Shown here piece by piece: positions 55,928 through 64,000 of a stretch of 64,000 nucleotides of DNA. Position numbers and translations under genes: made by a program. Below the pieces are notes generated by a model. It did no database searches and had not been told where the DNA came from. It saw only the letters and a list, made by a program, of their open reading frames with translations. Origin of the DNA: Akkermansia sp. RCC_12PD (lineage in GTDB: Bacteria; Verrucomicrobiota; Verrucomicrobiia; Verrucomicrobiales; Akkermansiaceae); assembly GCF_036417355.1 (NCBI RefSeq), contig NZ_CP143889.1, positions 868,001-932,000 of the forward strand, in the 5' to 3' direction. The stretch's first letter is position 1, and each line of letters starts with the position of its first letter.

Positions 55928-55947
55928 TACTAACCCCTTGACCGGAC

Positions 55948-56055
55948 GGCCCGGTTGCACTTTAGCCAAAATGCGTGAAAACCGGGCCCGACCTCTCCTA
56001 GAGGTTCCTTGTCGGAACTCCGGCCGGAGAACTGAAATGCCAAGTGGCTCTTGGC
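55948..56055 (+). ncRNA. Structured RNA region between rplJ and rplL
   Basis: A run of hairpins in the 158-base gap. A perfect 9-bp stem joins 55948-55956 to 55980-55988, a 6-bp stem 55991-55996 to 56000-56005, a self-complementary CTCCGGCCGGAG at 56018-56029, and a 6-bp stem 56039-56044 to 56050-56055. This looks like a regulatory or processing element. A role as L10/L12 autoregulation site is plausible but unproven. Confidence 0.6.
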
Positions 56056-56085
56056 GCGACTAGAACCAAAAAAGAAAACAATACA

Positions 56086-56460
56086 ATGGCTGATATTAAT
56101 AAAATCGCTGAAGAACTCGGCACCCTGACCATTCTGGAAGCCGCCGACCTCGTCAAGCTCCTGGAAGAAAAGTGGGGCGTTTCCGCCGCTGCTCCCGTAG
56201 CCGCTGCCGGCGCTGCCGCCGCTCCTGCCGAAGCTGAAGAAGAAAAGACCGAATTCGACGTTGTGCTGACGGACGCCGGCGCCAACAAGATCGCCGTGAT
56301 CAAGGCTGTCCGCGAAGTGAAGGCCGGCCTCGGCCTGGTGGACGCCAAGAAACTGGTTGAAGGCACTCCCGCCACCATCCTGGAAGGCGTTTCCAAGGAC
56401 GAAGCCAACGCCGCCAAGGCCAAGCTGGAAGAAGCCGGCGCCAAGATCGACGTCAAGTAA
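56086..56460 (+). CDS. rplL: 50S ribosomal protein L7/L12
   Basis: A 124-residue stalk protein. The N-terminal dimer domain and Ala/Glu-rich hinge are followed by the C-terminal factor-binding domain with [24 protein letters not shown] and [14 protein letters not shown] chose the ATG at 56086; the in-frame ATG at 56044 falls in the structured RNA region. Confidence 0.97.
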   Translation: MADINKIAEELGTLTILEAADLVKLLEEKWGVSAAAPVAAAGAAAAPAEAEEEKTEFDVVLTDAGANKIAVIKAVREVKAGLGLVDAKKLVEGTPATILEGVSKDEANAAKAKLEEAGAKIDVK

Positions 56461-56474
56461 GCTTTTTACTTCCC

Positions 56475-56512
56475 GCGCAACAGGAGAAATCCCGTTTTTT
56501 CTCCTGTTGCGC
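56475..56512 (+). terminator. Strong hairpin between rplL and rpoB (attenuator-like)
   Basis: A perfect 15-bp stem (GCGCAACAGGAGAAA against TTTCTCCTGTTGCGC) with an 8-base loop, followed by TTCCTCG rather than a T run. It fits partial termination or RNase processing, which would set the ratio of ribosomal protein to polymerase subunit. Confidence 0.7.
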
Positions 56513-56663
56513 TTCCTCGTCTTCACATCCCGCGTGACCGACTAGAGGCTTTTTGCACATCAAATCGCTTCCAGTCGGTTCCGTCTCCCCAAGGAAGGAA
56601 CCGTTCTGCCCCGCATCCGGGCAGCAAGGATGCACATTCATAACATCTCCGCCACAGCAGCCC

Positions 56664-59600
56664 ATGTCAAAGCGACTCTACTTCGGGAATATCAAGGAAG
56701 TCATCGAACCTCCCAACCTTATTGAGATTCAACTGCAATCATACTTCGATTTTCTACAACAGGACACGCCGGCCGCGGCCAGGAAAAACATCGGCTTGCA
56801 GGGTGTTCTGAAGGAAATCTTTCCTATCAAGAGCTATGACGAAAACATTGAGCTCGATTTTCTTTCTTATGAAATAGAACAGCCCAAGATGAGCGACTAC
56901 GAGGCTATCCGCGCCGGGGAAACCTACAGCGCCGCCCTCCAGGTCACCTTCAAGCTCAAATCCGACAACGAATCCAAGGAAGAAACTGTTTACATGGGTG
57001 AAATGCCCATGATGACCAACCGCGGCACCTTTGTGATCAATGGCGCCGAGCGCGTCATTGTGTCCCAGCTTCACCGTTCTCCGGGCATCTGCTTTGAAAG
57101 CGCCCAGCACCTGAACGGCAAGCTCCTGCATTCCTTCCGCATCATTCCGGACCGCGGTTCCTGGCTGGAAGTCCAGTTTGACACCAACGACCTGCTCTAC
57201 GTCTATCTTGACCGCCGCCGCCGCCGCCGCAAGTTCCTTGCGACCACGTTCATGCGCTATCTGGGCTTCAAGACCGACCGCGACATCGTCAGCCAGTTTT
57301 ACGATATCCGCACTCTTCCCCTGAGCGAAGATATGACGGAAGAAGACCTGCACAACCTCGTCGCCGTCGATACGATCAAGGACAAGGATCTGGTTCTTGC
57401 CAAAGCCTTCGAACAGCTCAATATGGGCGTGGTACGCCAGTTGCTCCAGTTCGGCATCAAGGAAATCGACGTCATCAACCAGAACGAGGACGACGTGCTG
57501 ATCAAGACCCTGAAGAAGGATCCCGCCCACGACGAGGAATCCGCCCTCAAGGAAATTTACAAGCGCCTGCGTCCCGGCGACCCCGCTACGGCCGCACAGG
57601 CCCGCACGCTTCTGAAGAGACTCTTCGACGATCCCAAGAAGTACGACCTCACCCGCGTGGGCCGTTACAAGATCAATCAGAAACTGGGTCTGGACACCAG
57701 CCTGGACCAACGCCTGATGACTGCGGAAGATTTCCTGGCCGCCCTCAAGTATCTCCTGCGCCTCAAGAAGGGCGAAGGGATGGTGGACGACATCGACCAC
57801 CTGGGCAGCCGCCGCGTGCGCGCCGTGGGCGAACTCATGGCCAACCAGTGCCGCGTGGGCCTCGCCCGGACGGAACGCCTGGTGAAGGAACGCATGACCC
57901 TCATCGACCAGAATATTGAAGGCGTCACGCCCAGCAAGCTGATCAACCCGAAGGCGCTGAGCGCCGTCGTACGCGACTTCTTCGGCCGTTCCCAGCTGTC
58001 CCAGTTCATGGACCAGATCAACCCCCTCGCGGAACTGACGCACAAGCGCCGCCTTTCCGCCCTGGGACCCGGAGGCCTGAACCGCGACCGCGCCGGCTTT
58101 GAAGTGCGAGACGTGCATCCTTCACACTATGGCCGCATCTGCCCGATTGAAACGCCGGAAGGCCCCAATATCGGTCTGATCAACTCCATGTGCACCTACG
58201 CCCGCATCAATGAATTCGGATTCATTGAAACGCCCTACCGCAAGGTGGAAAACGGACGGGTCACCAATACCATCGAATACGTCACCGCCGACCAGGAGGA
58301 AGGCTACCTCATCGCCCAGGCCAACAACCCGCTGGACGAACAGGGCAACTTCACCACTTCCCGCGTGACCGCCCGTGAAAAGGGCGAGTTCATCGAAGTG
58401 GACCCGGCCGACGTGCATTACATGGACGTGTCTCCCAAGCAGCTCGTCTCCATCGCCGCAGGCCTCATTCCCTTCCTGGAACACGACGACGCCAACCGCG
58501 CCCTGATGGGCTCCAACATGCAGCGCCAGGGCGTGCCTCTGATGGTGGCGGAATCCCCGTACGTGGGCACCGGCATCGAAGGCAAGTGCGCCCGGGACTC
58601 CCGTTCCGTCGTGCTGGCGGAAGCGGACGGCATCGTTGCCTCCGCCTCTGCGGAAGTTATCATCACCACGAAGGACGGCGAATTGCCCGTACGCCCGGAA
58701 GTGTACCTGTCCGATCCGGACAGCGTCCGCACCGACCGCGACAACGGCATTTACGTCTATCCCCTGCGCAAGTTCATGCGTTCCAATGCCGGCACCTGCA
58801 TCAACCAGAGGCCGATCGTGCGCCGCGGGGACAAGATCAAGGCCGGCGACGTGCTGGCGGACGGCCCGAACACGGACCAGGGCGAACTGGCTCTCGGCCG
58901 CAACGTACTGGTGGCATATATGCCGTGGAACGGGTACAACTTCGAAGATGCCATCGTCATCTCCGAAAAGACGGTCAAGGAAGATACCTTCACCTCCATC
59001 CACATTTCCGAGTTTGAAGTGCAGGCCCGCGACACCAAGCTGGGCCCGGAAGAAATCACCCGCGACATTCCGAACGCCGGGGACGAAGCCCTGAAGAACC
59101 TGGACCATGACGGCGTCATCCGCATCGGTGCGGAAGTGAAGCCCGGCGACATCCTCGTCGGCAAGATCACTCCCAAGTCTGAAACGGAACTGGCTCCGGA
59201 AGAACGCCTGCTGCGCGCCATCTTCGGTGAAAAGGCGGCGGAAGTGAAGGATACTTCCCTTCGCGTTCCCTCCGGCTGCACCGGCATCGTGATGGACGTA
59301 CGCATTTCTTCCACAGGTTCCGGCCATCACCGCGGCGACCTTGTGGTGGACAGCGCGGAGAAGAAGAAGCAGTTCAAGAAGATCAACGACGAGCACAAGA
59401 AGAAGAAGGAACAGCTTATTGACCAGCTGACCAAGAAGCTGTCCGACATTCTTCTGGGTGAAAAGATCCCGCTTGATGTCGTCAACGAACAGACCGGCGA
59501 AATCATCATTCCGGCCAACCGCAAGATCACCAAGACCCTGCTGCGCAAGCTGGCGCTGGTTCACGACCACATCGAAATCGAGCCCAGCCCGATCCGCAAC

Positions 59601-60602
59601 AAGATTCTGGAAATCATCACCTCCTTCGAAGGCCGCTTCACCGAGCTGGACGACGAACGCGAACACAGACTGGACCAGATGGAATCCGGGGACGAATCCG
59701 AACCCGGCGGCCTGAAGGAAGTCAAGGTGTACATCGCCGCCAAGCGCAAGCTCGGCGTGGGTGACAAGATGGCCGGCCGCCACGGCAACAAGGGCGTGGT
59801 AGCCAAGATCGTTCCCGAACAGGACATGCCCTTCCTCGCGGACGGCACTCCGGTGGACATCGTGCTGAACCCCCTGGGCGTACCTTCCCGAATGAATGTG
59901 GGACAGGTGCTTGAAGCCCACCTCGGCATCGCGGCCAGGGCCCTCGGCTTCAAGGTGGCCACTCCGGTGTTCGACGGCATCAGTGAAGAAACCATCTGGA
60001 ACTATATGTCCGAAGCCAAGAAGGTGGACGGCTTTACCTGGATCGGCGACGGCAAGGACGGCACCGTGGGAGGCAAGAGCATCCTGTACGACGGCCTTAC
60101 CGGCGAACCCTTCCACAACCCCGTTGTGGTAGGCCAGACCTACATGCTCAAGCTGAACCACCTGGTGGCGGACAAGATCCACGCCCGCGCCGTGGGTCCG
60201 TACAGCCTGGTCACGCAGCAGCCCCTGGGCGGCAAGGCCCAGTACGGCGGCCAGCGTTTCGGGGAAATGGAAGTGTGGGCGCTGGAAGCCTATGGCGCCG
60301 CCTACACCCTCCAGGAACTCCTCACCGTGAAGTCCGACGACGTGCAGGGCCGCACCCGCATTTACGAATCCATCGTGAAGGGGGACAACACCCTGGAAGC
60401 CGGCACTCCGGAATCCTTCAACGTTCTGATGAAGGAAATGCAGTCCCTGGGCCTGAACGTACGCCCCGGCAGCAAGGATGAACAACCTTCCCTGCAGCTC
60501 GGCGGTACGGACCTTGCCCCGGTGGACGGCATGACGGAAGGCTTTGACAGCGACGACATGGCCGGACTGGCGGATGTCGATTTCTCCGACCTTAAATTCT
60601 AA
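56664..60602 (+). CDS. rpoB: RNA polymerase beta subunit
   Basis: A 1312-residue catalytic subunit. I chose the ATG at 56664 ([12 protein letters not shown]), 38 codons inside the longest frame. Typical elements are the protrusion, the lobe, the rifampicin pocket with [29 protein letters not shown] (given in part) and the C-terminal switch with [24 protein letters not shown]. The rif cluster keeps the wild-type-like residues in view (Q, D, H, R and S positions). It is close to the size in E. coli. Confidence 0.98.
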   Translation: MSKRLYFGNIKEVIEPPNLIEIQLQSYFDFLQQDTPAAARKNIGLQGVLKEIFPIKSYDENIELDFLSYEIEQPKMSDYEAIRAGETYSAALQVTFKLKSDNESKEETVYMGEMPMMTNRGTFVINGAERVIVSQLHRSPGICFESAQHLNGKLLHSFRIIPDRGSWLEVQFDTNDLLYVYLDRRRRRRKFLATTFMRYLGFKTDRDIVSQFYDIRTLPLSEDMTEEDLHNLVAVDTIKDKDLVLAKAFEQLNMGVVRQLLQFGIKEIDVINQNEDDVLIKTLKKDPAHDEESALKEIYKRLRPGDPATAAQARTLLKRLFDDPKKYDLTRVGRYKINQKLGLDTSLDQRLMTAEDFLAALKYLLRLKKGEGMVDDIDHLGSRRVRAVGELMANQCRVGLARTERLVKERMTLIDQNIEGVTPSKLINPKALSAVVRDFFGRSQLSQFMDQINPLAELTHKRRLSALGPGGLNRDRAGFEVRDVHPSHYGRICPIETPEGPNIGLINSMCTYARINEFGFIETPYRKVENGRVTNTIEYVTADQEEGYLIAQANNPLDEQGNFTTSRVTAREKGEFIEVDPADVHYMDVSPKQLVSIAAGLIPFLEHDDANRALMGSNMQRQGVPLMVAESPYVGTGIEGKCARDSRSVVLAEADGIVASASAEVIITTKDGELPVRPEVYLSDPDSVRTDRDNGIYVYPLRKFMRSNAGTCINQRPIVRRGDKIKAGDVLADGPNTDQGELALGRNVLVAYMPWNGYNFEDAIVISEKTVKEDTFTSIHISEFEVQARDTKLGPEEITRDIPNAGDEALKNLDHDGVIRIGAEVKPGDILVGKITPKSETELAPEERLLRAIFGEKAAEVKDTSLRVPSGCTGIVMDVRISSTGSGHHRGDLVVDSAEKKKQFKKINDEHKKKKEQLIDQLTKKLSDILLGEKIPLDVVNEQTGEIIIPANRKITKTLLRKLALVHDHIEIEPSPIRNKILEIITSFEGRFTELDDEREHRLDQMESGDESEPGGLKEVKVYIAAKRKLGVGDKMAGRHGNKGVVAKIVPEQDMPFLADGTPVDIVLNPLGVPSRMNVGQVLEAHLGIAARALGFKVATPVFDGISEETIWNYMSEAKKVDGFTWIGDGKDGTVGGKSILYDGLTGEPFHNPVVVGQTYMLKLNHLVADKIHARAVGPYSLVTQQPLGGKAQYGGQRFGEMEVWALEAYGAAYTLQELLTVKSDDVQGRTRIYESIVKGDNTLEAGTPESFNVLMKEMQSLGLNVRPGSKDEQPSLQLGGTDLAPVDGMTEGFDSDDMAGLADVDFSDLKF

Positions 60603-60674
60603 CATCCATCGCATTCCCCTTCCGCCCTGCACGGTGCGGGAGGGGGCATCAACCCTTCTTAAGATTTTTAACAT

Positions 60675-64000
<3,326 letters not shown>

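Overview
The window looks like a chromosomal segment of a Verrucomicrobiota gut bacterium, most likely Akkermansia or a close relative. This is judged from the look of the proteins and the gene mix: a secreted sulfatase, an RHS remnant, a FeoB partner protein and a standard tuf-rpoBC block. No database was searched. Most of it is GC-rich and densely coded. Two stretches stand out as AT-rich and gene-poor, about 3.44-4.30 kb and 5.2-6.55 kb.

Layout. 0-7.1 kb is a metal-responsive region: the 3' end of feoB and its Cys-rich partner, a C-tail-anchored hypothetical protein, an OprB-like porin preceded by a mini Cys-rich ORF, a decayed RHS gene with an AT-rich tail and a candidate immunity protein, and a DtxR-family repressor. 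Four dyads of the form TTAG-N6-CTAA lie in this region, two of them over predicted promoters, and tie these genes into one predicted iron or manganese regulon. 7.4-15.9 kb holds a metallophosphoesterase, a SpoU rRNA methylase, nadB, a secreted double-psi-barrel-like protein, two glycosyltransferases and a RecQ-family helicase. 16-21 kb has a formylglycine sulfatase and a shortened alpha-2-macroglobulin-like protein. 21.2-24.8 kb is the SAM cycle: metK and ahcY, divergent from an ArsR-methyltransferase fusion regulator of the SahR type, with only 37 bp between start codons.

24.8-33.3 kb is mostly lineage-specific envelope proteins: a SEL1-like paralogue pair, a YugP-like protein without its catalytic HExxH, a POT/MFS transporter, an ankyrin protein, a PH-like membrane protein and a tandem pair of small secreted paralogues. 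33.6-41.1 kb is a heavy-metal efflux locus: a Cys/His-rich membrane protein, a TolC-like lipoprotein, a His-rich adaptor with four 17-residue repeats, an HME-type RND pump, then a TetR regulator. 41.3-46.8 kb has small envelope proteins, metF and bamA. 47-51.6 kb is tig-clpP-clpX-tsaD. 51.7 kb to the end is tRNA-Thr, tuf, tRNA-Trp, secE, nusG, rplK, rplA, rplJ, rplL, rpoB and the start of rpoC, which runs off the window.

The strongest candidates for something new are the metal-regulon dyads (including one with no clear target gene), the small Cys-rich ORF under one of them, the metK/SahR-like 37-bp switch, the catalytically degenerate YugP-like protein, the His/Cys repeat array on the efflux adaptor, and a structured RNA between rplJ and rplL.
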